The notes under the pieces are model-generated. The model ran no database searches, had not been told where the DNA came from, and was given only the letters and a program-made list of their open reading frames with translations. A DNA stretch of 64,000 nucleotides from Verrucomicrobia bacterium S94 (GTDB taxonomy: Bacteria > Verrucomicrobiota > Kiritimatiellia > Kiritimatiellales > Pontiellaceae), in NCBI GenBank assembly GCA_004299845.1, contig CP036201.1, positions 1,240,001-1,304,000 of the forward strand, given 5' to 3'. The translations under genes and the position numbers were made by a program. Positions 17,541 through 27,371 of the stretch are shown here, one piece after another; position 1 is the stretch's first letter; the number at the start of each line of letters is the position of its first letter.

Positions 17541-20500
17541 TCAGTCGGAAATTTTAAGCTCAAGTTTGAAAAACTGCTGATTCTCTATATCCGTAACCGT
17601 ATTGGTGATTAACTGTATAACAGAATCAACTGTTCCGGTTCCGGAGACCGTATAGCCGGAACTGCTCCAGCTGTCGGAAGTCAGATTGGTTGAAGTCAAA
17701 AGTTCATAGTTCAACCCCGCTGTTTCCGCATCAACGCGTTTGCGGTACACATATGCCACCCCGGCTTCACTGCTTTCAACGGCCGGATAGATTTCGGGGT
17801 CATCCTCGATCGGATTTCCACCCAGCGCATATTCCGTAAGATTCTGCAGCCCATCCTGATCCGGATCGTCTTCAAAACCGGTTTCACTGCCGATATCCGG
17901 AAATGCACCGACCCATGCCGCGTAGTATGCTACCGGATTGGTGGAAAAATGATGCAGCTCCAGATACGGCGCAAACTCTCCGCCATTAAATTCCTTCGAA
18001 TGGATCTGCATATTCTCCTGTGAATCCGATAGCAGACCGAAGGTAAGCTGACCGTCCCCGCTGATCGAGGAAGTGACATCAATACCATACCACAGGCCTG
18101 AACCGGCAACCCGGATACTGCCGACTTCGGCCCCCAGATCATTCTTTGAATTATACGTTACCGTAGCTTCGTCCCATCCACTGGCAGCAGTATATGCCGT
18201 AATGGTGGCATTACTGAATGTTTTGCTGTGCAACCACAACACCGCATTACTCACCATTCCGTCAATCTGAGAAAGATCAAACTGGACATAGGCATGGCGC
18301 GGAAGATCCGCATCCAGTTTCAGCGCGGTATTGCTCCCGAAGTTACCGTCCGGATCGGTACCTTTCACATCCGCATCATCCATAGCGGCAAACGTTCTCG
18401 ACCACAGAACACCTGAAGGAACAGCTGCCAGATTCAGAATCGCCCGGCTGCTCTGCCCGTTTCCGTCATCGGCCTGGACCTGACACGTATACATCGTTTC
18501 TCCGTCCGCCGGTGGAGTGCCGCTGAGCGTGCCGTCTTCGGCCACATTCAGCCAGTCCGCCCCCCAGACTTTTGAATAGATGATTGCATCCCCGTTTCCA
18601 TCTGAAGCTTCGCCGGCGATGGAATCCCAATAGGCCGTTCCCGGTTCCAGATTAAACCGCTCAATCACAGAATCTGCAAACTGCGGTGCCACATTGTTCG
18701 TATCAATCAGATCAGCCCGCAGCCAGCCGCATCCCTGAGTTGAAACATAATAGCGGTCGCGAACCACCTGATCGATCGCAATATCATTCACCCGGTCCGA
18801 CTGCGGGTTTCCGGTGTTGATTTTACTCCAGCTCAAACCTCCGTCTTTCGAAAGATAAGTCCCCGGGTTCTGAATATCGGAAGTCCCCTTACTGTTCATC
18901 TGAACCAGAATAACATCCGGATCATACACAGCGGTTTTAGTCATACGCGCCCAATGCGTTTTAAAGATCTGCGACCAGCTTTCGCCGTCATCATCACTCA
19001 TCCAGACCCCGCCTTTGTCGACATCATAATCACTGTGCTTCCCGCATGAGACATACATTTTTCCATCACTGGAAAAATGCAGATCCGACACACTGTAAAT
19101 CTGTTCCGGCAGCTTTGTATACTTCGACCACGAAGCCGCATTGTCGGTCGAAATGTAGAGTCCTCCATTGTCACCATATACACAGGCATACAGGTTTGAG
19201 CTGTTTTCCGGATCCAGCCGCAGAGCAACCACATCCTCCGACGGCAACCCGTTATTGGCCCATTCCCAGCTGAGCCCGCCATCCGTACTCCGGCGTACTC
19301 CGGTTGTCAGACTGATCTGCGGATCCCAGGTATAGCCATGCACTGCAGCATCGTCCGGCACGCAGAAAAACATGTAATCGGGATCATCCGGATTTATCGT
19401 CAGACAGAGTTGATCGATACTGTCATTTTCCGACTCGCCCGGCGGCCATTCCAGCGCCACACCGTGTTCCACAAAGGTCTGTCCGCCATCGGTGGATTTA
19501 AGCAGGTCCCCGGCGGATGCCTGACGGAACTGCAAAGTATAAATAATGTTGGTATCAGTCGGATGAATCGCAACATCCGAACAGGAATATTCAGAACTGC
19601 CCATTTCCACACGCCGCGCCGCCTGGTAACCGGAACGCACGGAATCACCGCCCGGTTCAATCACCCAGAAATCATTTTCACCACTGGGCAGAAAAATCGT
19701 ATCGGGAAAACGCGGGTCCTGTTTAAGTCCGTGTCCCGGCAGATTGCTGTTCTCTGCCGCCACCCAGATTTCCGAACCCGGAGTCACTTCGATTTCATCA
19801 ATCTCCTCCCAGGTATCGCCGCCGTCCATTGAAACCACCAGCGTTTTCGCCCACTGAAACATCAGCATGGTGCCGTCGGCATTGAACTCAATAGCCGAAC
19901 CGGCCTTGCGTTCATAGGAATCACGCTGTTCCCACTTTTTCTGGCCACGCAGAAACATATTGTGTTCGGTCGGATTTCCCCGCCCTTCCCAATAGCTTTT
20001 ATGCGTTCCTTCCCAGGCGGTTCCATTGCGGAGCGTGGCATACCAGTGCGCCCCGCCGTCATCCGTCCGCCAGACCATTCCGCCTCGAAACGTTGTTGAA
20101 CCGCCGTAGTGTTTATAATCGTTGAGAATAAAGATTTTATCGGCGTCGTTCGGATCAACCCGAACCATGCTGAAATTATTCAGCAGATTTGTCGGATACA
20201 CAGTATAAACCGATTCCGCATCAGAAATGCCGAACCATTTTTTCAGCGCATTGAAATACGAAGTCTTAAACAGATAATCGGATTTCAGCACCGAAATATC
20301 CACACCGAGATCCCCGTTGATATTCTGCCACGATTCCCCTTCATCCAGACTCCGGAAAATGCCGCCGCCGGCATTGGTTACCGTATTTCCGGCATCCGCC
20401 CAGATCACCTGATCAACGGCATATAAGGTGATCTCCCCGGAGGATGAATCATAATGCATATCAAATGAACGGATTATATCATTATCGAGCCCGGCGCCCG

Positions 20501-21830
20501 TTTTATGCACCCAGACAGATCCGCCGTCCGTGGTTTTATACAGCCCATACGTGGTCGCCGCCCAGACGGTATCCGCATCTTCAGGATGAACAATAATCCG
20601 GACAATACAGGCATCCGGATTAATTCCCGCCGGGGTGATATCGCTCCAGGTCGCCCCCTGATCCTCGGTTTTCCATATTTTAGCCTCATGCCCGGAAGCG
20701 GAACCATAGCCATGAGGATTTGCTGCTGTGAAAAAATATTTATTGCGGTCATTGATGTCACCCGATCCGACATACCAGATCTGATCGTCCGTCGGCGCAA
20801 CGGCAATAGTATTCAGTCGCTTACCATCCCATATGGATTCGGTCGACGTCATGCGCGTCCAGGTTTTTCCCCGATCCGTCGTTTTATACAGTTTTGATTC
20901 CGCTTCGCGGGAACAGAATCCCAGATCCGGATGCTGCCGCGAAAAATCGGGGGAATTGATTTCACTCGGTCCACGGTCATCAAAAGCATGCCCTTTTCCA
21001 TCATAATCCAGAATACCCTCATACGTGGTGCCCCGGTCCACAGACCGATAGGCATTGCCCATGTTGGGTCCCAGAAAGACAACATCCGGATCGGTCGGAT
21101 GCCAATAGACCCGGTAATTGTTGCCTGACATACCGGGGCCGAACTGACGCCACACAATCGAAGGATCGGACTCCACCCGCTCCGTCCGCAGCGTTTCAAA
21201 CCAGGCATCATTGGGGGGCACTTCCAATGAACCGACCTCAAAACGGATATTATCCAGATATAAATAATTGGTCAAAACCGCTCCATCCTGGTCAATACCG
21301 ATAAACGGACGTGCTTCATCCACATCTGTCGTAATAAAATCGGAAATCAGCCCGCTGTATTCCACATGATGCTGACCGGCACTACCTGTCGCCTGCGAAT
21401 CATCAACCGGCCCGTTTTCTCCTGCACCGTTCAACCTGAAACGGGGCTGGATATCCCCCACAGGATTGACGACTGCTGAGGGTAGATAGAGATCAAATGA
21501 CAAGGTATACGTATTGGTGTTTGATACCTGATCAAATTCAATCGGATTCAATGAAGGACGTATTGCAGCAAAAGCATTATCATCACAGGAAAGTCGGAAA
21601 AAATTTCCCGAAGCCAGCGAAAAAGCTGCGGCCGCCGCCGGGTCCGTTGCCGCATTCACCACGGTACCGGAGGCCCCATTGGCTGTCTGAACCACGGAAC
21701 CCGCAAGTGTCTGATTATTGCCGGATACAGCGCCAACTGCGGCCGACTCGAAATCCTCTTCCCAGATCACCGCCGCCTGAATGGAAATACAGGTGGACAT
21801 CATCAGAGCTGTGTTGATGTGCAATCGCAT
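17541..21830 (-). CDS. Large secreted Asp-box (GH74-like) protein with DNRLRE domain, copy 2
   Basis: This protein of 1429 residues has a signal peptide (MRLHINTALMMSTCISIQAA). The N-terminal jelly-roll-like domain (FESAAVGAVSGNNQTLAG) and the Asp-box region (TTDRGKTWTRM, TEDQGATWSDI, TTDGGSVWVHK, SMDGGDTWEEI, STDGGLSWEWA and others, about 12 in all) match copy 1. The C-terminal half adds an Ig/cadherin-like domain (PQFADSVIERF to VQADDGNGQSSR). A DNRLRE-type domain follows (VKGTDPDGNFGSNTALKLD to HAYVQFDLS). The tail, from about residue 1322 (DPDQDGLQNLTEY), ends FFKLELKI. It is probably a surface or secreted glycan-active or glycan-binding protein; catalysis is not proven. It lies just downstream of a sulfatase operon terminator and has its own upstream boxes. 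Confidence 0.8.
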   Translation of the reverse strand: MRLHINTALMMSTCISIQAAVIWEEDFESAAVGAVSGNNQTLAGSVVQTANGASGTVVNAATDPAAAAAFSLASGNFFRLSCDDNAFAAIRPSLNPIEFDQVSNTNTYTLSFDLYLPSAVVNPVGDIQPRFRLNGAGENGPVDDSQATGSAGQHHVEYSGLISDFITTDVDEARPFIGIDQDGAVLTNYLYLDNIRFEVGSLEVPPNDAWFETLRTERVESDPSIVWRQFGPGMSGNNYRVYWHPTDPDVVFLGPNMGNAYRSVDRGTTYEGILDYDGKGHAFDDRGPSEINSPDFSRQHPDLGFCSREAESKLYKTTDRGKTWTRMTSTESIWDGKRLNTIAVAPTDDQIWYVGSGDINDRNKYFFTAANPHGYGSASGHEAKIWKTEDQGATWSDITPAGINPDACIVRIIVHPEDADTVWAATTYGLYKTTDGGSVWVHKTGAGLDNDIIRSFDMHYDSSSGEITLYAVDQVIWADAGNTVTNAGGGIFRSLDEGESWQNINGDLGVDISVLKSDYLFKTSYFNALKKWFGISDAESVYTVYPTNLLNNFSMVRVDPNDADKIFILNDYKHYGGSTTFRGGMVWRTDDGGAHWYATLRNGTAWEGTHKSYWEGRGNPTEHNMFLRGQKKWEQRDSYERKAGSAIEFNADGTMLMFQWAKTLVVSMDGGDTWEEIDEIEVTPGSEIWVAAENSNLPGHGLKQDPRFPDTIFLPSGENDFWVIEPGGDSVRSGYQAARRVEMGSSEYSCSDVAIHPTDTNIIYTLQFRQASAGDLLKSTDGGQTFVEHGVALEWPPGESENDSIDQLCLTINPDDPDYMFFCVPDDAAVHGYTWDPQISLTTGVRRSTDGGLSWEWANNGLPSEDVVALRLDPENSSNLYACVYGDNGGLYISTDNAASWSKYTKLPEQIYSVSDLHFSSDGKMYVSCGKHSDYDVDKGGVWMSDDDGESWSQIFKTHWARMTKTAVYDPDVILVQMNSKGTSDIQNPGTYLSKDGGLSWSKINTGNPQSDRVNDIAIDQVVRDRYYVSTQGCGWLRADLIDTNNVAPQFADSVIERFNLEPGTAYWDSIAGEASDGNGDAIIYSKVWGADWLNVAEDGTLSGTPPADGETMYTCQVQADDGNGQSSRAILNLAAVPSGVLWSRTFAAMDDADVKGTDPDGNFGSNTALKLDADLPRHAYVQFDLSQIDGMVSNAVLWLHSKTFSNATITAYTAASGWDEATVTYNSKNDLGAEVGSIRVAGSGLWYGIDVTSSISGDGQLTFGLLSDSQENMQIHSKEFNGGEFAPYLELHHFSTNPVAYYAAWVGAFPDIGSETGFEDDPDQDGLQNLTEYALGGNPIEDDPEIYPAVESSEAGVAYVYRKRVDAETAGLNYELLTSTNLTSDSWSSSGYTVSGTGTVDSVIQLITNTVTDIENQQFFKLELKISD

Positions 21831-21877
21831 AAATCACCCTCTTTATTTATATTTATCTACTTAGAAACAAAGTAAAT

Positions 21878-21911
21878 GTAAACGTTCACATCAACAACCT
21901 ATCCAATGGTC
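21878..21911 (-). promoter_or_regulatory. LacI-type box and CTATCC site upstream of Asp-box copy 2
   Basis: GTAAACGTTCACAT (21878-21891) is a near-palindrome centred on CG. CCTATCCAATGG (21898-21909) sits next to it. The pair repeats the arrangement seen before the TonB-like and modular secreted-protein genes. Confidence 0.45.
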
Positions 21912-21914
21912 TAT

Positions 21915-21944
21915 AAAAAAGGCGCACAGACATGCCGTGCGCCT
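21915..21944 (-). terminator. Intrinsic terminator of the sulfatase pair
   Basis: An 8-bp stem (21920-21927 with 21937-21944) is followed on the minus strand by a run of six T. It ends transcription 27 bases after the sulfatase stop at 21971. Confidence 0.75.
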
Positions 21945-21970
21945 CATATATCTCTCCAAAAAAGCTGTTC

Positions 21971-23407
21971 CTAGGGGTTAAAGGTGCTTTTGGCCTTCGG
22001 TTTATAGCCTTCCTTTTTAGCGGCTTCCGGAACAGCCTGTTCGAAAAAGGCATCCCGTTTTTTATGATAATCCTTATAGCCCAGCAACCGGCAGGCAACA
22101 TTGTCCTCATTCCATTTTTCCCACGCGGCACGCAGTGCTTCGGCACGTTCAGGCTGCTGTGCAAGCAGATCGTTGGATTCGGATACATCGTCGGGCAGAT
22201 AGTAAAGTCGCGGTCCTTTACTGTCGCGATCCTGCATATGTTTCGTTCCGTCGGAAGCCAGAACCGACCAACTGTTTCCTCCCCGCCAGAACAGTGCTTC
22301 ATGTGGAGCATCCTTTTTCCGCCCCGTCGCATACGGCAGCAGATTTACCCCCTCCATCGGTTTTCCATACAGGGGATCACCACCGGCGATTTCAACCGCC
22401 GTCCGACCGATATCCAGCGAAATGACCGGATAGCGATAGCGTTTGCCTTTCGGAAGTTTACCCGGCCAGTTTGCCATAAACGGCACATGCACACCGCCGT
22501 CGTACAAATTACCTTTCCCGCCCCGGAAAGGGCCGTTCGAAGATCCGTTCCAGCCCCCGGTTTTACCGTCCCTCGGCTGCGGACCGCCGTTATCCGCAGT
22601 GAAAAACACTAACGTGTTTTCCCGTATACCGTTTTTTTCCAAAGCCTCGATTATTTCACCGATTCCCTGATCCATTACATCAACCATAGCGCAATAAATG
22701 CGGCGCTTCCGGTCTTTAATATGTGAATAACGGGCAATATCCTCCTCCGGTGCCTGTTGCGGCGCATGCGGGCAGTTAAACGATACAAACAAGAAAAAGG
22801 GGTTGTCCCTGTTGTTTTCTACGAAACGAACCGCATCCCTGCTCAGTGCAGTCGTCAGATAACCATCAAATCCGGCCGGTTGCTTATTGCGCACCAGCCC
22901 CTGCAGATAGCCCTCTTTCACCGGAGCCGTCAGGTCAATCCGGAAATAGTCATGTCCACCGCCGAGAAAGCCGTAGAAATAGTCAAATCCACGGTTCAAT
23001 GGATGAAATCCCTCTGCGGCTCCTAAATGCCATTTACCGATTACACCGGTGGTATAGCCCACTTTCTGCAGGCGCTCCGCAAAGGTAATTTCATTGGGAT
23101 CGAGTCCCATGACCGTGTTAGCCGGATCATAGGCCGGATTGGTTTCAAATCCGAACCGGTGCTGATACCGACCGGTAACAAACGCCGCACGGCTCGGAGC
23201 ACAGAACGGATGATTGGCATACCCCTGTTCAAACACAACGCCTTCGGAAGCCAGTTGATCCAGGTTCGGGGTCTGTATCTCTTCCGACCCCGTAAACCCT
23301 GTATCTCCGAACCCCATATCATCCGCCATAATGACAACAATATTCGGTTTGTCCGCTGCGTAAACCGCTGTTGAAAGCAACGCTAACAGCAATAATCCTT
23401 TTTTCAT
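21971..23407 (-). CDS. Secreted sulfatase (CAPSR type)
   Basis: This 478-residue family S1 (formylglycine) sulfatase begins with a signal peptide ([18 protein letters not shown]). It shows the metal-binding start [15 protein letters not shown], the active-site motif CAPSR at 69-73 (the cysteine becomes formylglycine), GKWHLG near residue 125, [10 protein letters not shown], and the late metal site FFTADNGG. The enzyme removes sulfate esters from a sugar; the exact sugar and position cannot be read from the sequence. It resembles the sulfatase at 47129 in length, in the [10 protein letters not shown]-like start and in the ALFWR region. It follows the 613-residue sulfatase by 10 bases, so the two form an operon. 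Confidence 0.95.
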   Translation of the reverse strand: MKKGLLLLALLSTAVYAADKPNIVVIMADDMGFGDTGFTGSEEIQTPNLDQLASEGVVFEQGYANHPFCAPSRAAFVTGRYQHRFGFETNPAYDPANTVMGLDPNEITFAERLQKVGYTTGVIGKWHLGAAEGFHPLNRGFDYFYGFLGGGHDYFRIDLTAPVKEGYLQGLVRNKQPAGFDGYLTTALSRDAVRFVENNRDNPFFLFVSFNCPHAPQQAPEEDIARYSHIKDRKRRIYCAMVDVMDQGIGEIIEALEKNGIRENTLVFFTADNGGPQPRDGKTGGWNGSSNGPFRGGKGNLYDGGVHVPFMANWPGKLPKGKRYRYPVISLDIGRTAVEIAGGDPLYGKPMEGVNLLPYATGRKKDAPHEALFWRGGNSWSVLASDGTKHMQDRDSKGPRLYYLPDDVSESNDLLAQQPERAEALRAAWEKWNEDNVACRLLGYKDYHKKRDAFFEQAVPEAAKKEGYKPKAKSTFNP

Positions 23408-23417
23408 AATGTACTCC

Positions 23418-25259
23418 TTAGATTGATGGAATCAGCCGGGCCGGAATATCCAGCTTACGATCATGAGCCCCTTTGGCAAAATCAGTAATTACATAGTCAT
23501 TCGGATGTTTCCAGTCGCACTCCACCCGGCCGTCACCCAGTGTGATACGCCCCAGTTTATTTCTGAACCAGTCGGCCAGTGCAGCATATTCCGGATCATA
23601 GGCTACATTGTTCTGTTCTTTCGGATCCACACGAAGATCAAACAGAACCATTTCAACTTTTTCCCGCGGTGCTTCCAGTGCCCATTTAATATTTACACCC
23701 GGTTTATCGCCCCATTTCTCGCCGGGCTTTCCGTTCTTTTCACGGTTGCGCATAGAGAAGGCAAAGTCATCGCACCGCAAATAACAGCGAGGACCGATCA
23801 CATGGTTCATTTCGCCGATCACATAATCCCGGCTGCTTTTTCCGGAAAGCGTCTCATCCAGCGGAATACCGTCAAGATGCGCATAGGCTGCGTTTTTCAG
23901 ATCAGCCCCTCCGACCCGCAGAAACGTCGGTGCAAAATCAACAAACTCAACCCAGTCGGTACAGATCTTTCCGGCCGGCCACTTTTTCTTATCGGAAGAA
24001 ACCGCAATAACCGCACAGTGATTCGATTTATCGTACGGTGCAAATTTTGATGTTCCGCCCTGCTCGCCCAGATGCCAACCGTGGTCTCCGATCACATACA
24101 GAATCAGCCAGTCACGACCCTGATTTTCACTGTATTCTTTGAATGCTTCGACCGACTGTCCAACGAGGTGATCGCCCATGGCACAAAAAGCATAATAATC
24201 GCGAATCGACTGTTTTTTATCCTCTTCGGCCATATCCGCAAAATTGGTTTTTTTAAACCAAAGCTGCAGCTGCGGCGGGAGTTTTTCAAGTTCCTCTTTA
24301 CTGAAATCCGGAACGTGATACGGGATTTCCTTCTCTTTTGCTATGAAGAGATCGCGAAACGCTTTTGAAGGAATGATCGGGGTATGAGGAAAATGGAACC
24401 CCAGATGAACAAACAGCGGCTTGTCCGAGTCCGGTCCTGTCATTTTCGTTCCATACGGTGGGGTATATTGTCTGCCGACGTTCTGCAGAAACGCCGCCAT
24501 TGAACCGGCAATGTGACCATCCATCGTATGTTCAGTACTGGAAGGGCTCTGCCCTCCGATAATCAGACCTGAGGTATCCCGCTTATAGGCATAAAGAATA
24601 TCCAGTTTTTCCTCAGCCTCGTTCTTAACGGCCGCGTTCGCCGCATCCATTTCACCGTTAACCGGGATGTAGTAATCAAGCACCTCATCCTCAAAACGCC
24701 AACGCACTCCCGAACCGGTCTTTTTACCCTTCGCCCATTTCGTGTATTTGCTCCAGTCAGCAAGCCCGCTGTCAGTAATATCGCGCAGACTGACGTCATG
24801 CTGATAAAAATCGATTTTATCATATTTCCGCGGACTGTTTTTAAAGACGTAGTATCCGGTCTTCCCGAATGAAGCAGTCGTATACCCGAGATCCGCCATC
24901 ATCTCAGGAACAAACGGCTTACTGAATGCAGTATCACGATGCGACGTTTCAAAGCCGTAATGACCGCTGTGATGCGGATACATTCCGTAATGCATCGACG
25001 TACGGCTCGGTGCACACCCCGGCGAATTACAGTAGGCCCGCGTAAACAGAACCCCCTCTTCCGCCAGTTTATCCGTCTCCGGCGACATCACAAACCCCAG
25101 AGCGCTGTAAGGCTGCCCTGTTGTCGCCCGGTTATAGGCCTGGACGGAATCCGCCCGGTGATCGTCCGTAATGATCCAAAGTATATTAGGCTGTTCTTTC
25201 GCAGCAACAGCTCCGGCAACAGCCCATATACCCAGCGCCATTTTCAACATTGTTCTCAT
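23418..25259 (-). CDS. Secreted sulfatase (CAPSR type, long form)
   Basis: This 613-residue family S1 sulfatase has a signal peptide ([13 protein letters not shown]). Key features are [19 protein letters not shown] at 82-86 with the modified Cys82, GKTGYYVF in place of the usual GKWH, and the metal site [12 protein letters not shown]. The long form, with the TDDHR start and the GDHGW motif, is shared with the sulfatases at 39643 and 41610. These three are probably one subfamily acting on related linkages. The mature enzyme must be activated by a formylglycine-forming enzyme or anaerobic sulfatase-maturing enzyme, which is not in this window. It is the first gene of a two-sulfatase operon. Confidence 0.95.
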   Translation of the reverse strand: MRTMLKMALGIWAVAGAVAAKEQPNILWIITDDHRADSVQAYNRATTGQPYSALGFVMSPETDKLAEEGVLFTRAYCNSPGCAPSRTSMHYGMYPHHSGHYGFETSHRDTAFSKPFVPEMMADLGYTTASFGKTGYYVFKNSPRKYDKIDFYQHDVSLRDITDSGLADWSKYTKWAKGKKTGSGVRWRFEDEVLDYYIPVNGEMDAANAAVKNEAEEKLDILYAYKRDTSGLIIGGQSPSSTEHTMDGHIAGSMAAFLQNVGRQYTPPYGTKMTGPDSDKPLFVHLGFHFPHTPIIPSKAFRDLFIAKEKEIPYHVPDFSKEELEKLPPQLQLWFKKTNFADMAEEDKKQSIRDYYAFCAMGDHLVGQSVEAFKEYSENQGRDWLILYVIGDHGWHLGEQGGTSKFAPYDKSNHCAVIAVSSDKKKWPAGKICTDWVEFVDFAPTFLRVGGADLKNAAYAHLDGIPLDETLSGKSSRDYVIGEMNHVIGPRCYLRCDDFAFSMRNREKNGKPGEKWGDKPGVNIKWALEAPREKVEMVLFDLRVDPKEQNNVAYDPEYAALADWFRNKLGRITLGDGRVECDWKHPNDYVITDFAKGAHDRKLDIPARLIPSI

Positions 25260-25431
25260 ATCGCTCCTGATAGGTTAAACCTGTAAATAGGAAACGATCA
25301 AACTGATGGATATCAGCCCGGAAAAACACCTGTCAAAAGGGCTATGTTTTGAACGGATTCACCATCCTTTACGACACCCACCCTGACGACCCGAATAAAC
25401 CAGCGCTTCTTATAAGAACCGGACTCCCATT

Positions 25432-25695
25432 CTATTCATTTAAAATTGCATTCAGTTTCCTGAGTTCCACAGCAGGAATTTTCAACACCTTACGATCATA
25501 AGTCATGAGACCGTTGATCTCTATCTCAACGTCCGTAGTTTGAGTATAAACCCCCGCCGCAATACCTTTTCGTTTCAGCTCACTTAAAAGCTCTATGGAT
25601 TTACGATACCGCTCTTTAAATTCCACAATAGTTTTCGGCAGTCCGCCATATCCCCAGTTTTTCTTCTGCTCTTTCCAGAGATGCCCCTTAACAGG
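25432..25695 (-). pseudogene. C-terminal remnant of a GH2 glycoside hydrolase
   Basis: On the minus strand the segment reads GHLWKEQKKNWGYGG, then AGVYTQTTDVEIEING, then LMTYDRKVLKIP and a stop. This is the end of the TIM barrel and the close of bacterial GH2 proteins (beta-galactosidase/glucuronidase clan). About 88 residues remain of an enzyme that is normally several hundred long. The frame stays open into the end of the oxidoreductase gene, but no GH2-like sequence is seen there. The fragment has no start signal of its own. It is best read as the scar of a deletion that removed most of a GH2 gene. Confidence 0.75.
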
Positions 25696-25726
25696 CCAGC
25701 CCCGCCCGGTCTTCAGTCGGCCACGC

Positions 25727-27160
25727 TTAAGCCATCTTATAAAACTCTTCCCATCCAGCACGAGCCGGGGGATTAAGCAACAGGTTGGCCTCATCATTTC
25801 CGATAAACTGTTTTTTAACAGGATCAAATTCCAGCTCGGTATTCATATATTGCCCGATCGTTCCCAGCGCAAGAACCTGCGACAATTTACCCGAAATACT
25901 GAAGGGAGAATTCGTCTGACCCTCGCCCTTACAAGCCCGAACAAAGGAAGAAAAATGTTTCCCGGAACCCTTATCCGCTTTGCTGCCTTCTTTTAACTCA
26001 TCATAATATCTGATGTGCTGATCTCTTGGAATCAGACGAGGAATATCTGCATGATTTCCCCGCAGAATGGCCAGGTCACCTTCATCGCTGTACAACAGGG
26101 TTCCTCCCCCATTCAAGCGCGGCCGCAGCGGTTTCCCATTCTGATCTTTTTCCCAGAATTGTTTCGGCACTTCCGGCCAGCAGTTCGGTCCGTCGTGCCA
26201 GGTCATATCAATCGCCGGGCGATTTTTCCCCCGCGCGGGAAAATGCATGGAAAGGTAGGATTCCAGCGGATAAAATATTTTATTATGGTCTTCCATATGG
26301 ATCGCTTTGATTACTGTAGGCAGTCCCATATCGAGTTTATCATGGGGAAAATCGACAATATGTGCTCCCCAGTCCCCAAGCATGCCCATACCGTATTCAT
26401 AGAATCCCCGCCAATTAAATGGATGATACAAATCATTATACGGCAGTTTTCTGCGCGGACCGCACCACAGATCGTAGGTATTCAGCGATGCCGGAACCGT
26501 ACCCTTAACCAGAGGCAGAGAAATACGTTCATTCTTTTTCATAAACCAGAGCCCCGGCGTCTTCCAGGCTGCCATCCGAGTGATTCCGTCGCACAGTCCC
26601 ATATCCACCATTTTGCTGAACAGGTTGATTCCATTACCCGTATGACCCTGATTACCCATCTGCGTCACCACACCGTATTTTTTTTCGGCACGCATGAGGA
26701 TTTCAGATTCCTCAAATGTACGCGTCAACGGTTTTTCAACATATACATGTTTACCCATCGACATCGCCAGAATGGCCGCCGGAAAATGGGAGTGATCCGG
26801 AATCGCAACACTCACCGCGTCAATATCCTTATCCATGGTTTCGAGCATCACACGGAAATCATTAAATCGCGGAACGTCGGGATAGGCCTTCACCACCGAT
26901 TTAACAGCACGCGGAAGTTCAAAATCCAAATCACAGAATGCAGCCGGCTGGGCCCCACTACCAGCAAGACTCCGAATAACATTACTGCCGCGCCCGCCCA
27001 CACCGACACATCCCAGATTGATCCGCTCACTCGGCGGCAGGCGGTCGCCCGGTTTCCTTGCGGCCGTGAGATAGGACGGCAGAAAGGCAATCCCTGATCC
27101 TAATGCTGACCGCTTGAGACAACTTCTTCTCGACTGTGTACCTTTGGTTCTTTTCTTCAT
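25727..27160 (-). CDS. Tat-exported Gfo/Idh/MocA-family oxidoreductase
   Basis: This 477-residue protein starts with a twin-arginine signal (SRRSCLKRSALGSG), so it is exported folded. The nucleotide-binding motif GCVGVGGRGS (about residues 50-59) and EKP (142-144, in HVYVEKPLTR) mark a Gfo/Idh/MocA NAD(P)-dependent dehydrogenase. The C-terminal region (WHDGPNCWPEVP, GNDEANLLLNPP) is that of the secreted form common in Planctomycetes and Verrucomicrobia. Exported members are thought to act on sugars, by oxidation or redox-assisted bond cleavage, with a tightly held cofactor. The sugar here is unknown. The GH2 remnant lies directly after its stop codon. Confidence 0.92.
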   Translation of the reverse strand: MKKRTKGTQSRRSCLKRSALGSGIAFLPSYLTAARKPGDRLPPSERINLGCVGVGGRGSNVIRSLAGSGAQPAAFCDLDFELPRAVKSVVKAYPDVPRFNDFRVMLETMDKDIDAVSVAIPDHSHFPAAILAMSMGKHVYVEKPLTRTFEESEILMRAEKKYGVVTQMGNQGHTGNGINLFSKMVDMGLCDGITRMAAWKTPGLWFMKKNERISLPLVKGTVPASLNTYDLWCGPRRKLPYNDLYHPFNWRGFYEYGMGMLGDWGAHIVDFPHDKLDMGLPTVIKAIHMEDHNKIFYPLESYLSMHFPARGKNRPAIDMTWHDGPNCWPEVPKQFWEKDQNGKPLRPRLNGGGTLLYSDEGDLAILRGNHADIPRLIPRDQHIRYYDELKEGSKADKGSGKHFSSFVRACKGEGQTNSPFSISGKLSQVLALGTIGQYMNTELEFDPVKKQFIGNDEANLLLNPPARAGWEEFYKMA

Positions 27161-27371
27161 GACTACTCTCTTTAAGTTTCCTAAATGTACTCAATACATT
27201 TGTAATGTTAGTAAATTACAGGTGACAGATGCCAACGTCTTGTAAAAACCCAGCATCCTTGTGTAATTTAAAGATTTCGGATTATCATGACTCATCTCTA
27301 CAAATTCCTCCTTCAGCAAGGCATTCTATTCAACTTGCAGACCATCAAGCAGGAATGACGAAGGGCTGCGT

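Noticed and set aside
14000-21000. Repeated DNA in the Asp-box genes as tandem or CRISPR-like repeats
   Set aside because: The similarity is at protein level (S-x-D-G-G-x-x-W boxes at uneven spacing). The DNA copies differ and there are no regular spacers.
26015-27097. Open frame (360 residues) on the plus strand
   Set aside because: It is antisense to the Gfo/Idh gene, whose cofactor and EKP motifs are clear.
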